A DNA stretch of 64,000 nucleotides from Thinopyrum elongatum (GCA_011799875.1 CM022302.1:307221048-307285047); one strand, 5' to 3'. Shown: positions 44,646 through 56,826, counted from the first letter of the stretch. Numbers and translations: made by a program. Notes: a model not told the origin generated them from the letters alone.

Positions 44646-47474
44646 TCATGCCTCCACGAGGTACGATGCATGTTGTAGGGTTAAACTAGGAGGAAGCACC
44701 GCCGTCGCCTTGGTTGCCGTTGCCGCCCCCTTGGGGAGCCCGTCGTTGATGATGCTACCACTCTCTTCGCCGCCGGCTTCTGCCGCGGCAGCTGCAGGGT
44801 CGGGGATGTGGAGGAACTTCCCCAGTAGAGCCTCCACTTTCTTCTTCACGGCTTCGGCAACAATGGTGCGGGACTCAGGAGCTACCGGTTTGATCAGCGC
44901 CCAGAGGTTGAAGCTCGGGTCCCGGAGGTGGAGGTGGCTGAAGACGCGCGTTGCGGCCGAGGTAAAGAGTGCGTGGCACTCTCCCTCCACCGCGGAATCC
45001 ATCCCAGCGGCTATGCCCTCAAGAGCCTCCGCAAGCTTGGGATAAGCCCAGTAGGGCCATTCTCCGGGGTCGCTAGCGGCTTCTCGTACCCTCCCCCATA
45101 GAGGGAGCACAGTGCCTCGCAAGACCTGAGCTCGAGGGAGATGAAGGCTTCGCGTCCCACGGCTGCCGTCTCCTCGGCAGTGGTGAGGGCCTTCTCCCTG
45201 GTCTCCAGCCTGGCTGTCGTCTCGGAGACGAGCTGGGCGTGCGACGCCCGGGACTTGTCCACCTCCTTTTTCAGCTTGCCTAGGCGGTCCCGTTCCGCGG
45301 CTTGGTCCTTGGCTTCCTGGGCCAGCTTGGTGTCGCGATCGGCGAGCATCGCCTCGCGGGCCTTGAGCCCTCCTCCTGCTCTTGAAGCCTACGGGTGTGG
45401 GCAGCCTGCTCCTCGCGAAGGGCCTTCAGCGCAGTCTCTGCCTTGTCGCAGCACTCCTTGGCGGACATCGCGTCGGCCCGCGCCGCATCGAGGGCCTTGG
45501 CAGCTTCGTTGGCCTCCCTCCTGCTCTCCGCGGCGACGGCCTCGGCCCGGCTCCAGGCCGTCCTGGCGAACACGTCGGCTTGGAGCCACACCGAGACTAG
45601 CCCCAGCCGCTCCTTCACCGTGCACCTGTCGGTGTCCTGGAGATCGGTCTGGAGCTGGTCCAGCACGGAAAAAGCTTCTTCCAGAGCCCCAGGCCTGGCA
45701 AGGGGGCTGCAACCCACCAGCACGAGAGCCTAGGAAGAGGGCAGCACCGGCGCATGGACTGCAGACGCCGCAGCGGCAAGGGCAGTTGAGGGCTCTAGAG
45801 CCTCCGAACCCCACCGCAGGCGCAACGGGGACAGGTGGCTCCGGAGCCTGCCGGCCCATGGAGACGGCCTCTTCCTGAGGCTCCGCCACCGCGCCTTGAG
45901 GGGCCCACTCTGTCACGAGGGGGCGTGAGGTGATCTCCTCCACCTGCGCCAGGGTCACCATGGCCGCAGCTGACGGCGGTGCCCCCGAGGCCCCGCCTCC
46001 CTCCTTCCTTTTCTTCACCATGGTCTCCACCCTGGTTGCCGGGAAGTGAGTACTGCGGGCACGACGCCAAGAACGATAAACGAACAAGGTAAGATACTTA
46101 TTCGTCAGCAGCAATATACCCCCTTTTCCTAACCAAGGCCAGGGCGCCCCCAATCTTCCTGAGCGCGGGCTTTGCCGCGCCTCGGGAATCGGCGGGGCAC
46201 GCGATGGCTGGTTTCAGTGTGGTGGTGACGGACGGCAAGACGGAGGAGACGCCTCGAGGAAGGGATGCCGCCTCGCCCTTCCTTGGAGTCGTTCGGCCTG
46301 ACATCCGGAAAGGGGTGGACCCGGACCGCGTGACGACCCCGGTGGAGCACGGGGATCCCTTGACCAGGGGCTCGGCGGTGTCATCCTCGTCGGATAGGCC
46401 GCAGAGAAGCTCACTCTGTAGCGGGGGAGAGGTCTCTGCCACGTCGTCCATGGTCGCCTCCGAGTCCTGCTCCCCCTTCTCCTCGGCGCCGTCACCGGAA
46501 GATACCATCACTGTGGAGCTAGGGAGTTCCGGTGGCACGAGCCCCAGCTCGTTGAAGACGGGCATGGCGGCGACCAGCTCCGCCCCATCGTCCCAAAGGT
46601 ACAGCGGGATGTAGGCCGCTGGGAGGCCGCCCGGATCCTTCTCAAGCAGGGTATGCATGGCCTTGTCCAGCTCCTCGCCAGTCAAGCTCCCTGGGCGCAG
46701 CCGGATGTTGTCCTTCGCGCCCTTGTAGTCCCACATGGGGCGCGAGTGTGCCTGGAGCGGGGCCAGGCGTGTTGTCAGGAACTCCTTGATGAGCATGGCC
46801 CCCGTCAGCACCCCGGCCTCCATGTCCGCCGTCATCTTCTTCAGGACTGGCGCCGCCCGGGGGTCGGTGAGCTTCTCATGACCCCACCAATCGAGCTTCT
46901 CCGGCAGCTTGGTCAGCAGTTCCAGCCGCGCATGGAGGCCCCCGGCGTCCATGAAGACCCACTTGCGCCGGAAGTTCTCCACCTTCTTCCCGGCCCGCAT
47001 GAGCGCGTTGCTGGGGTGGACCGCGGCGAAGGAGACGCAGGCGGAACGCTGGGCTGGTCCGTGCTGCCGAAGGTAGAAGAAGTGGCGAAAGAGCGCAACA
47101 GAAGGCATCACGCCCACAAACGCCTCGCAGTAAAAGGCAAAGATCGACAGGAGGAGAACGGAGTTGGGTTGACGGTGCAGAGCCTGGATCTAGTAGTGGT
47201 CCAGGACGGCGATGAAGAACTTGGAGAAGGGCGGGATGAGCCCCGCAAAGACACTATGGAGGAAGAAGGGGTAGAATGTCCCTGCCAGGGCCCCTTGCTC
47301 GGTGGAGCCGGCCCAGAGCGTCATTTCCTTCCCCTCGTTGTTGGCGCCCGCCGTCAACGGGAGCGCGGCAGCAAGGTGTCTCTCCTCGGTGATGGAGGAC
47401 ACGCGGAGAGCCAGTGCAGGAGAGGAGGAGGAGCTCGCGGCCGGCGAGGCCAACTTCACCTTCCCGGATGCCAT
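44646..47474 (-). pseudogene. Antisense long gene of element D ('putative gypsy type transposon' family-like)
   Basis: ATG 47472-47474 opens MASGKVKLASPAA. The N-terminal part, with a TAG at 47190-47192, runs through ALFRHFFYLRQ, FRRKWVFMDAG and KLDWWGHEKL to 46098. This resembles the plant family catalogued as putative gypsy type transposon (Pfam PF04195); I judge this by eye. Then come a Ser/Pro-rich part, a likely intron or frame break near 46050-46095 (a GT on the minus strand near 46093 and a CAG near 46050), a long Ala/Glu/Arg coiled-coil-like part (45011-45723, three frames) and a C-terminal domain (44646-45122). It lies antisense to gag-pol, next to the 3' LTR. Its function is unknown. 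The stop and frame changes make this copy unlikely to be expressed. Confidence 0.6.
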
Positions 47475-47770
47475 TAGCGAAGAACATGGGGAAAGAGACA
47501 AGGAAAGTTGGAGGAGTTCCACCGGATCTGGAGATATCCTCAGCAGGAAGAAAGGGGATCTGGAGCAAGACAAGGAGAGGGCAATGAAGGCTCGGGGGCG
47601 AGCGTCAGTCTTTTGTCAGCCTGGGGCAGTTGCCAAGGTGGCATGGGGAAGTGGAGACGCCCACGTCCGATCAAGCGCCACGCATCAGCCCGGTCCGCAG
47701 GCGATTGGGGCCCGCGGTGCTTCGCCCTTGCCCTTTGGATTCGCCTCGAAGCCAAGTCCGAGCGCGCCTT
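47475..47770 (-). other. Region upstream of the antisense gene of D, shared with G
   Basis: The part next to the polypurine tract (about 47620-47770) matches 29758-29905 of G in reverse, including the ggcttcgaggcgaa region. No TATA box is visible before the ATG, unlike G and C. Confidence 0.6.
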
Positions 47771-47785
47771 GGGCCCGGGGGCTAC
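47771..47785 (+). promoter_or_regulatory. Element D polypurine tract
   Basis: gggcccgggggctac directly precedes the LTR and is identical to that of G. Confidence 0.75.
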
Positions 47786-48663
47786 TGTCGTCGTTCTGGG
47801 AACCAGGGTACCTAGACTTGCCTGCCTACGGCCCACGACGTGGGTCCATCGACGGCCTGGTATGGCCCATCTACACCACCTTCAAGACAAAGACCCTCGC
47901 GAGGGGCCAAGCCTCACGAGGCGGGTGACATCAAGACCTCCGGAGGGAGCGGCATCCTTAGGCTGGCTCCTGAGGAGCGGAGATTTCTATGCAGGCGCCC
48001 ACCTCATGAGTTCGAGGTGACGCAAGCCATGACGACCAAGGCCAGGCGGGTGCCAGCGGGCGTAGAGCAGCAGGTTTCCTCTTTGGTGCTATGGAGGCAA
48101 GCGCAGGGGCGGGGTCCCGAGGAATCACCCAAAGGTTTCCATTCCCGTGCAACGAGACCAAGACCGCCAGGACGGCAGGACGGATGTCATCGCCGAGCCC
48201 ACCACAGTGTCACGACCAGAAGCTTTGCGGGCGAAGACCACCTTTCGTCAGGATAAGATGTACTACTTGTCCCCTTTCAAATTGGCCATTGTGGAATCCC
48301 TTCCCACCTTCATTTTCGGGGAAGAGGACCAAGGCCACTATATATAGGTTAGCCACCACCATAGAAGGAGAGATCCGATCGGACCCAGAACAACTCACCC
48401 TCACCAGAGCAAGCCTCGCGAGCTTGTTCATCCTCTGTACTAGTTCATCCTCAGCCCCCCGTGAGGCTAATCCACCACAAAGCAGGAGTAGGGTATTACA
48501 CTGCAAGGTGGCCCGAACCTGGGTAACTGCCGTGTCCATCTTCTTCCCTGTTCTTTGAGCTAGGCTATAGGGCGGCGCGTTCGGTTGGCTGGATAGGTTG
48601 AGTTCTTCGCACACGCCCCAGAGTTCGAACCTTCTTTGGGTCTGCGGAGCCCTGAATCTGACA
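47786..48663 (+). repeat. Element D 3' LTR
   Basis: The 878-bp LTR runs from tgtcgtcgttctgg to gaatctgaca. It is homologous to the G LTR in the opposite orientation, with a TATA-like box at 48338-48348. After it the sequence continues with the gag of Copia element I. Confidence 0.85.
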
Positions 48664-51013
48664 CATTCATCGACAAGGAAATGGATTCGGAGGAGGAGTC
48701 TGCTTCAGAAGAGGCAGAGGTGGAGTCGGAGGAGGAGTACGATTTAGGCGTCGCAAGCCTGGCTCTAGCTTCAGCATTCATCGCCAAGTCCATCTTCAGC
48801 ACTTAAAGACAATGGTTACGTCACCGACGCTGAAGACAATGATGATGACAATGACTCTGCTCCCACCTACTGCTTCATGGCAAAAGGCACTAAGGTAACT
48901 TCACGTGTCGCCTACTTTGAAACCTCTAGTGAAGATGACTCTGAATGTGAATCCAAACCTAGCAACAAGACGCTTGCTAAAATTACAACTGAATAACAAA
49001 CTGCTATGGAAAAGATTCAAAAACTGTTAGACAAAAGCGATGACCTATTGGACGAGGAAATGAATCAAACTCAATCCTTAATTGAAGACATAAAAAATCT
49101 TCGAATTAAGTATGCGCATCTTCAAAGTCGTTATGAAACCCTCTCAGCTGATCATGAGAAGCTTTCCTATGATTATCTTCAAAGGAAGAAAGATCTAGAG
49201 AAACTGAGAGCGTCTCATGGTGACCTGCGAACTGAAAATGATTCACTACTCGCTCAACAGATCAGTTCCACTCAGGAAGAATTTGTGCCTCCTTGCTTAA
49301 AATGTCTTGAGCGTGATAATGCTACTTCCTCTGCTGAATGTTCAAATGCTTCTGAGATAGCAATATCTTCAACTGCTGATGTGGTAACTAATCCCTCTTC
49401 TGAGGAAACCACTTCTATTGCTGATGAGAATGCTAGGTTGAAGACATTTCTTGAAACAGGCATGTACAAAAGTCTCAAAGGGCATCAGACTCTATGTGAT
49501 GTCCTCAAGATGCAGATCTTGACCGAAACCCTAGGAAAGAAGGTGTTGGGTTTCGAGAGGAAAATGAATGTTGATGGTTCTTACTAGAAGCCTGAGTAGT
49601 ACCCAAAACCACCTGGGTTGCTGCAAAGGGTCCTTCAGTGGATCCAACCACACTATCTGGCTTTAATTGTGCTAACCCTATCATCATTGATGAGTCATTT
49701 GACTCCAACTATAAACTGTTCAAACATCAGAATGGTTAAGTGTTTTCTAGGTTCATTGAACTGCAGGAATGGGTTCCCTATGAAGAATACCTGGGTACCT
49801 AGAAGTCTTCTTGAAAAGCTTTGTGTGAATGTCATCATGACACCACCAGGGAAGAAGACAAACCCTAGACAAAAGGCTTCATATGGTCCAAAGTTTTCAT
49901 ACAGGAAAAGGACCTCATATGGTCACCTAACGCCAATGTTGTACAGGTAAAATATCGTAAAGCTCATGAATACGAGCATAATGCTTTGAACCATTATGTT
50001 CACAAATCGAAGAACTTTTCTGCTTATTCATTTGAGTACTATTCACCTCCTGTGAAACTATTTGGTAGGGCTTCAAAGCCAAAATTCTCAAATGCTGCAC
50101 TTAGACTCATTGCTTCTAAGCCACCCTTCAGATGTGGGTGGTTAAGAAGAATTAAATTCTCTTGCAGGATCGGGTCTCTAGCCGAAAAGCATTGGGCTCC
50201 GAAGATAATGCTGGAGACCTAATGAAAGTTGTGGGGTGCAAGATAAAATGCCCAATGGACTTACTATGTTTCTATTCCCATACTCAACTTATGCTAAATG
50301 TGTCATGGATTCATACCCAGTTGATGTTTGGAAGTCTATGACAGTACTTCACATCTGCTATGGAGCAAAACGCTCATCTTTCGTGTAGGAACATGTCTCC
50401 AGCCAATGTTCATTGGTTTCTGAAGACAATGCTAGGGACCTGAAAAATCTTGTTGGACGCAAGATACAATGTCAAAATAGTCTTACCATTTATTTCGTCC
50501 ACGGGTTTCTTGATGATCATCCTATCATATTCTCCACTAAGCTTATCTATACTGAACGCCTTTATTGACACATGTTTGTTCTTCACAACTCTCTTGGTGA
50601 AGAATATCCTACTAACTGCTCTATAGGGTGCATCTCCGAAAGCCACTGAATGGATCCTGGACAGTGCCTGCACTAACCACATGACTGGTGACTGAAGTCT
50701 TCTCACGGACTTTACTCTTCGACCGTCTTCACAAAGTCATATCACATTTGCTGACACTGCTAAAATCAAGGTATAGGGTCTATGTAGGGTTGCTATCTGA
50801 AAGGATCAATGCATGGATAAAGTGATGCTTGTTGAATCCCTTGGATACAACCTACTGTTAGTCTCAATGCTTGGTGATCTTGATATGATTGTCACCTTTG
50901 GAAAATATCGATGCCATCTACTAATGGCCTCTGACAAAACCAAAGTCTTCAAAGGTTTTCGAAGAGGTGACCTATACATGGTAGATTTCTCTGTAGGACC
51001 CCAGCTTGCCACA
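48664..51013 (+). pseudogene. Element I: Copia gag, protease and start of integrase region
   Basis: This is a decayed Copia polyprotein. It starts with an acidic region (SEEEYDLGVASLALA, then a frame break near 48805) and YCFMAKGTKV. A coiled-coil-like part rich in Lys/Glu/Leu lies at 49006-49260, followed by MYKSLKGHQTL, KVLGFERKMNVDGSY and EQYPKTTWVA in successive frames. The protease motif is WILDSACTNHMTG (50651-50689). The pre-integrase segment FRRGDLYMVDFSVGPQLAT (about 50960-51010) is cut by the LTR of K. Gag with coiled coils suggests the Sirevirus or Maximus group; that placement is inference. D interrupts it on the left and K on the right, and no LTR of I is visible. Confidence 0.7.
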
Positions 51014-51531
51014 TATTGAAAGTGCAACTAATCCCCGCGTGGTTTTGGTAATTCATAACAACATATAGCTCATTAAACTAATATCCATTCAAGATAAATA
51101 TTTCAGGAAGTTCAATGAATGGCATGGCATGGACTAGAAATGTGGACCCCTCAAAATGCTAAGGACACATATTGGCAAAAGCTCAAGAATCTTCATCTTT
51201 GTTTTAGTGATCCAAGATCACATTGAGTCTATAGGAACGCCAATACTATTAAAAGGGGATGAGGTGTTGCTTAATGGCTTGCTTGCTCAAAATGCTTAGT
51301 GATAATGCTCCAAAACGCTCAGCCACTATCTCATTCCAAATATGTCAAAACCCTAAACTCCAACTCGGTCCCACCGATTCTTTCTATCCGGCGCCACCGA
51401 GTTCACATGACATAGCCACTGCCAGAAACCCTAATACTTCGGTCACACCGATAGGGATCTCGGTCTCACCGAGATGGCCTTGTCAACTCGCTGTTATCTG
51501 TTACAATTATATCGGTCTCACCGAAATTGCA
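51014..51531 (+). repeat. Element K 5' LTR, left piece
   Basis: It starts tattgaaagtgcaac; the usual TG at the LTR start is TA here, one G-to-A change. Five palindromic motifs tcggt-N3-accga or close variants are found between 51364 and 51525. Confidence 0.75.
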
Positions 51532-52916
51532 ATCGAACCCACAAGTATAGGGGATCGCAACAGTTTTCGAGGGTAGAGTATTCAACCCAAATTTATTAAT
51601 TCGACACAAGGGGAGCCAAAGAATATTCTCAAGTATTAGCAGCTGAGTTGTCAATTCAACCACACCTTAAAGACTTAATATCTGCAGCAAAGTATTTAGT
51701 AGCAAAGTAGTATGGAAGTAACAGTAACGGTGGCAAAAGTAACAGTAGCAGTTTTGTATCAATTGTAATAGTGGCAACGGCAAAGTAACGTAGCAAAGAT
51801 CAATATGTGAAAAGCTCGTAGGCAATGGATCAATGATGGATAATTATGTCAGATGGCATTCATCATGCAACAGTTATAACCTAGGGTGATACAGAACTAG
51901 CTCCAATTCATCAATATAATGTAGGCATGTATTCTGAATATAGTCATACGTGCTTATGGAAAAGAACTTGCATGACATCTTTTGTCCTACCCTCCCGTGG
52001 TAGCGGGGTCCTAATGGAAACTAAGGGATATTAAGGCCTCCTTTTAAAAGAGAACTGGGCCAAAGCATTAGCACTTAGTGAATACATGAACTCCTCAAAC
52101 TACGGTAATCACCGGAAAGAATCCCAATTATTGTCACCTTGGGGTATGCAGATCATAACACGTAATAGGTGTCTGCAACTTGCAAGATAGGATCAAGAAC
52201 ACATATATATTCATGAAAACATAATAGGTTCAGATCTGAAATCATGACACTCGGGCCATAGTGACAAGCATTAAGCATAGCAAAGTCATACCAACATCAA
52301 TCTCAGTACATAGTGGATACTAGGGATCAAACCTTAACAAAACTAACTCGATTACATGATAAATCTCATCCAACCCACCACCGTCCAGCAATCCTACGAT
52401 GGAATTACTCACGCACGGCGGTGAGCATCATGAAATTGGTGATGGAGGAAGGTTGGTGATGATGATGGCGATGATTTTTCCTCTCCGGAGCCCCGAACGG
52501 ACTCCAGATCTGCCCTCCCGATGAAGAACAGGAGGTGACGGCGGCTCCGTATCGTAAAACATGATGATTCCTTCTCTCCTATTTTTTTCTCTCCGAAAGT
52601 GAATATATAGAGTTGGAGTTGAGGTTGGTGGAGGTCCAAGGGCCCACAAGGCAGGGGGCGCGCCCTGCACCCCTTGTGGACAGCTGGTGGGTCCCCTCTG
52701 GTTGATTCTTTCGCCAATATTTTTTATTTATTCCAAAAATATTCTCCGTAAAGTTTCAAGTCATTCCGAGAACTTTTATTTCTGCACAAAAATAACACCG
52801 AGGCAATTCTGCTGAAAACAGCGTCAGTCCGGGTTAGTTCCATTCAAATCATGCAAATTAGAGTCCAAAACAAGGGCAAAAGCATTTGGAAAAGTAGATA
52901 CGATGGAGACGTATCA
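51532..52916 (-). repeat. Element J left LTR (3' LTR)
   Basis: It is about 1385 bp. It ends gagacgtatca next to a polypurine tract. The first four bases are atcg where the other copy has tgat. Hand comparison with 59725-61101 gives 3 changes in 82 bp near one end and about 13 in 168 bp further in, so roughly 5-6% overall; older than A. Confidence 0.85.
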
Positions 52917-52930
52917 ACTCCCCCAAGCTT
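52917..52930 (-). promoter_or_regulatory. Element J polypurine tract
   Basis: The minus strand reads AAGCTTGGGGGAGT up to the 3' LTR. Confidence 0.8.
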
Positions 52931-55000
52931 AACCCATTGCTTGTCCTCAAGCAATTCAGTTGACAAACTGAAAGTGATAAAGAAAAACTTTTACAAACTT
53001 TGTTTGATCTTGTTGTTGCAAATATGTAAAGCCAGCATTCAAGTTTTCAGCAAAGATTATGAACTAACCATATTCACAATAACATTTAGGTCTCACATTT
53101 ACTCATATCAATCGCATAATCAACTAGCGAGAAATAATAATAAATCTCGGATGACAACACTTTTTCAAAACAATGGTGATATGATATAACAACATGGGAT
53201 CTCGTTAGCCCTTTGTGAGACCGCAAAACATAAATGCAGAGCACCCCTAAGGATCAAGGACTGACTAGAGATTGTAATTCATGGCAAAAGAGATCCAGTC
53301 ACAGTCATACTCAATATTAATTAATAGCAACGCATACAAATGATAGTGGTGCTCTCTAACTGTTGCTTTTTATAAGAGGAGGATGACTCAACAATAAAAG
53401 TAAATAGATAGGCCCTTCGTAGAGGGAAGCAGGGATTTGCAGAGGTGCTAGAGCTCGAGCTTTTTGAAACAGAGATGAATATAATTTTGAGCAGTATGCT
53501 TTCATTGTCAACATAACAATGAAGATATCTCGGTATCTTCTATTCTAGATACATTATAGGCGGTTCCCAAATAGAATGGTAAAGTTTTTACCCCCCCTCC
53601 AGCAACAAGCACACTCCATGGCTGGTCCGAAAGAACGGGTACCGTCCATACCAACAACAGTCCTGGGGGAGTTTTGTTTGATATTGTATTTTGATTTGAT
53701 TTGAGCATGGAACTGGGCATCCCGATTACTAGCCACTTTCTCCTGAATGACAAGTGAATAAACACTCATCGTGAGAATAACCCACCTAGCATGGAAGATA
53801 CTAACAGCCCCCAGTCGCTACATGAGCGATTCGGGCATACAAAACAGATTATTATTTGAAGGTTTAGAGTTTGGCACATGCAAATTTACTTGGAATGGCA
53901 GGTAAATACCGCATATAGGTGGGTATGGTGGACTCATATGGAACAACTTTGGGTTTATAGAAGTGGATGCACAAGCAGTATTCCCGTTTAGTACAAGTGA
54001 AGGCTAGCAAAAGATTGAGGAGCGACCAACTAGAGAGCGACAATAGTCATAAACATGTATTGAGATTAACCAACATTGAGTGCAAGCATGAGTAGGATAT
54101 AAATCACCATGAACATAAATATCATGGAGGCTATGTTGATTTTGTTTCAACTATATGCATGAACATGTGCCAAGTCAAGCCACTTGAATCATTCAAAGGA
54201 GGATACCATCCTATCATACTACATCACAACCATTTTAAAAGCATGTTGGCATGCAAGGTAAACCATTATAAACTCTTAGCTAATTAAGCATGGCATCAGT
54301 AACTATAATCTCTAATTGTCATTGCAAACATGTTTCATTCATAATGGGCTGAATCAAGAACGATGAACTAATCATATTTACAAAAACAAGATAGGTCGAG
54401 TTCATACCAGCTTTTCCTCATCTCAATCATTTCATCAAATATCATCATTATTGCCTTTCACTTGCACGACTGAACGGTGTGGATAATAATAGTAGTGCAC
54501 GTGCATTGGACTAAGCTGGAATCTGCAAACATTTATTCAAAGGAGAAGACAAGGTAATATGGGCTCTTTGTTAGATCAACAATAATGCATATGAGAGCCA
54601 CTCATCATTTTCATCGTGGTCTTCTCCTCTCAACCCCAAAGAAAGAAAAAAGAAATTCAAAGAAACACACTGAAATATTTTTGGAGTTTTTGTTTTTCTG
54701 AAGAAAGTAAAACAAGAACGAGAAAAACTATTTACACGGGAAAGCTCCCAACAAGCAAAAGAAGAACGAGAAATCTTTTGGGGGTTTTCATTTTATAGTA
54801 CTACTAAATAAACATGAAAAGGGAACTAAAAAGAAACTACAACTATTTTTTTTGGATTTTCTCAAAGTTCTTCAAACACATAAGAAGAAAGCGAGAAAAA
54901 AGAAAATAAACTAACATGGATAATACAATGAAAAAGTATGAACACCGACAACTGGAATGAGTGTGTGGACATGAATGTAATGTCGGTGAGATATACGTAC
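52931..55000 (-). other. Element J 3' non-coding interior
   Basis: About 2 kb between the internal polypurine-like tract and the 3' LTR. I see no supportable ORF; short ones on both strands look random. The sequence is AT-rich with A-rich runs at 54640-54910. Confidence 0.6.
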
Positions 55001-55015
55001 TCCCCCAAGCTTAGG
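55000..55015 (-). promoter_or_regulatory. Second, internal polypurine-like tract of J
   Basis: The minus strand reads AAGCTTGGGGGAGT, the same core as at the 3' LTR, 19 bp downstream of the stop of the 358-aa ORF. It could be a second plus-strand priming site or the scar of an internal duplication. Confidence 0.6.
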
Positions 55016-55033
55016 CTTTTGGCCTAAGTTGGT

Positions 55034-56110
55034 CTATGCCCATGGATCAAAGTAGCCCTCCCCTGGGTACTGAGGAGGATCCTGAGGGTTCCACTGGTTA
55101 GTGAGCTCCTGTGGCTCCCACTGATAAACATACTGCTCATACGGATCAGGTGATGTTTCTGGCTCAGGAATTGGGGATCGCGTCCGCTCCCAGTATGCAT
55201 AAATGCCCTCGGGCAAAATGAGGTACCTACCTGAATGAATATCGAACAAAGAAGGTGCAGGCAAAGTAATAATCTGACAAGTTTTCTGGCTGAATACCAG
55301 GTTATAAATGAGTCTCTTATCCTTATCATCACTAATAAAATCATGTGCTACCATACTGTTATAGTCTAAGTATCTAGGGGGTAGCAGCATCTCCTCTTCC
55401 TCATCGTGCCTAATGGGTATCTCGAAGCATCTAGCAAGGCAGGAGGCATATATACCTCCAAAGATAGGAACTGTCGAACGGTTTAAACTCAACCGTCGAG
55501 CAACAATGGCGCCCAAACTAAAAGTTTTATCACGAAGTAAAGCATGGCGCAAAATAGCGAGGTCAGGGGCACTAAGGCCTCCACTCTCTTCACGACCAAT
55601 TAAACATCTCCCAGCAAATAATGAGTAATAGCATAAAACAGGGAAATGCAAACTAGCCACTCTCGCTTCCGACACTCCTTTCCCATCCCCTACGGTAACT
55701 TCTTCAATAAAATCTTCCACATCTCTAGGACGTGGTTCATTAACGCTGCCCTCATAAGGTAATTTGCAAACCTCACAAAAATCATAAAGCGTCATCTCCA
55801 TATGCTCATCATATAAATAAAATTCTACCGTGGGTGGTGATTTCCTAGCATGAAAGTAAAATTTTTGCACGAAGGTATTAGTGAGTAGGAGATATTGATC
55901 ACACTTATCGCGGAGGAAGTCGGTGATGCCTACATTCTCAGCCAAATGATAGAAATCCTCATAAATTCCGACCGCCCCCAAGAATGCATCACTTGGCCAT
56001 TCACACGGCCGAACCTCCGCGGTGAGAGAAAGGTTGTACTTGGGCTTCTTCTTCTCTTCATTTTCCTTTGAACCCCGGCTTGAAGAGCCTCTCAACCATC
56101 TTTTCATCAT
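55034..56110 (-). CDS. Uncharacterised 358-aa element J protein, Athila ORF-like
   Basis: This is an uninterrupted frame from ATG (56108-56110) to the stop at 55034-55036. A basic start (MMKRWLRGSSSRGSKENEEK) is followed by a mixed alpha/beta-looking body: VRPCEWPSDAFLGAVGIYED, VQKFYFHARKSPPTVEF, HMEMTLYDFCEVCKLPYEG and FSLGAIVARRLSLNR. A Pro/Gln/Trp-rich tail ends GEGYFDPWA. It resembles the plant retrotransposon proteins catalogued with Athila ORF-1 or as putative plant transposon protein; I cannot separate these by eye. It occupies the position of an env-like ORF, but I see no signal peptide or hydrophobic transmembrane helix, so I do not call it env. It is intact although gag has a stop. 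Its function is unknown. Confidence 0.7.
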   Translation of the reverse strand: MMKRWLRGSSSRGSKENEEKKKPKYNLSLTAEVRPCEWPSDAFLGAVGIYEDFYHLAENVGITDFLRDKCDQYLLLTNTFVQKFYFHARKSPPTVEFYLYDEHMEMTLYDFCEVCKLPYEGSVNEPRPRDVEDFIEEVTVGDGKGVSEARVASLHFPVLCYYSLFAGRCLIGREESGGLSAPDLAILRHALLRDKTFSLGAIVARRLSLNRSTVPIFGGIYASCLARCFEIPIRHDEEEEMLLPPRYLDYNSMVAHDFISDDKDKRLIYNLVFSQKTCQIITLPAPSLFDIHSGRYLILPEGIYAYWERTRSPIPEPETSPDPYEQYVYQWEPQELTNQWNPQDPPQYPGEGYFDPWA

Positions 56111-56826
56111 TTATTTCCTGTGAAAATTTCTGAAATTTTTAGTGACTCAAAATATAAGTGAACCAAACTCAACAAGATTGATAGCAACTACTCCTACAAG
56201 TGTCTAGAGGCTATATCATGCATCAAAACTACTTTGGACCGTATAAATTTGACATGCAAGCTCAAGAACAAGGTCACCATAGCAGAAAAAATTTGCAATA
56301 TATAAAGCACAAGAACAAAAACTAATTGGACCATTGGAGGAGTCACATACCGAAGAACAATCCCCCAAAACAGTTTTGCAAATGGAGCTATGCACAAGGA
56401 GATAAAAAATGGCAGCAAGATGAGTAAGAACACGAGTTTGAGCAATGGGATGATTTTTTCTAGAGGAAGACGAAGTGGATGGGTGCTGGAATAAGTGAGG
56501 AGGACGCACAAGGCAGGGGGGCAAGCCCAGGGGGGTAGGGCGTGCCCTCGACCCTTGTGGTCCACTGGTGCAGCCCCCTGATGCATTCTTAGTGCCAGAA
56601 ATTCCAAAATATTCTATAAAAAATCATACTAAATTTTTAGGGCATTTGGAGAACTTTTATTTTTGGGACATTTTTTATAGCACGGATAAATCAGAAAACA
56701 GACGGATAATACTATTTGTGCTTTCTTTATTCTAAATAACAGAAAGTAAAAGGTGGGTACAGAAAGTTGTGCTTTCTAAATTCATCCATCTCATGCTCAT
56801 CAAAAGGAATCCATTAACAAGGTTGA
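56111..56826 (-). other. Element J spacer between gag-protease and the 358-aa ORF
   Basis: This is where RT, RNase H and integrase would be in an autonomous relative; none is present. I see only short ORFs without domains. Confidence 0.65.

Larger units (their letters stand above)
40581..48663 (+). mobile_element. Element D: non-autonomous Tat gypsy of the G family, 5' truncated
   Basis: Gag and protease are on the + strand, followed by a collapsed RT remnant, palindromic sequence, a minisatellite, a long antisense gene and a 3' LTR. RNase H and integrase are gone. The LTR and protein sequences match element G. It lacks its 5' LTR because it starts, within the gag leader, at the 40580/40581 junction. 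To the right it is inserted in the gag of Copia element I; the flank is cattc. Confidence 0.8.

Noticed and set aside
46653..47477. 274-aa + strand ORF
   Set aside because: It is the complement of the antisense gene of D, whose frame carries recognisable residues; the + strand product is Gly/Arg/Glu-rich and unlike any family.
28853..48663. Inverted LTRs at the two ends, suggesting one large composite transposon
   Set aside because: The outer flanks (gaggc and cattc) do not match, the interior belongs to at least three separate elements, and both LTRs are 3' LTRs with their own polypurine tracts.
55034..56110. Envelope-like protein in element J
   Set aside because: The position is right, but there is no signal peptide, transmembrane helix or cleavage-like site.
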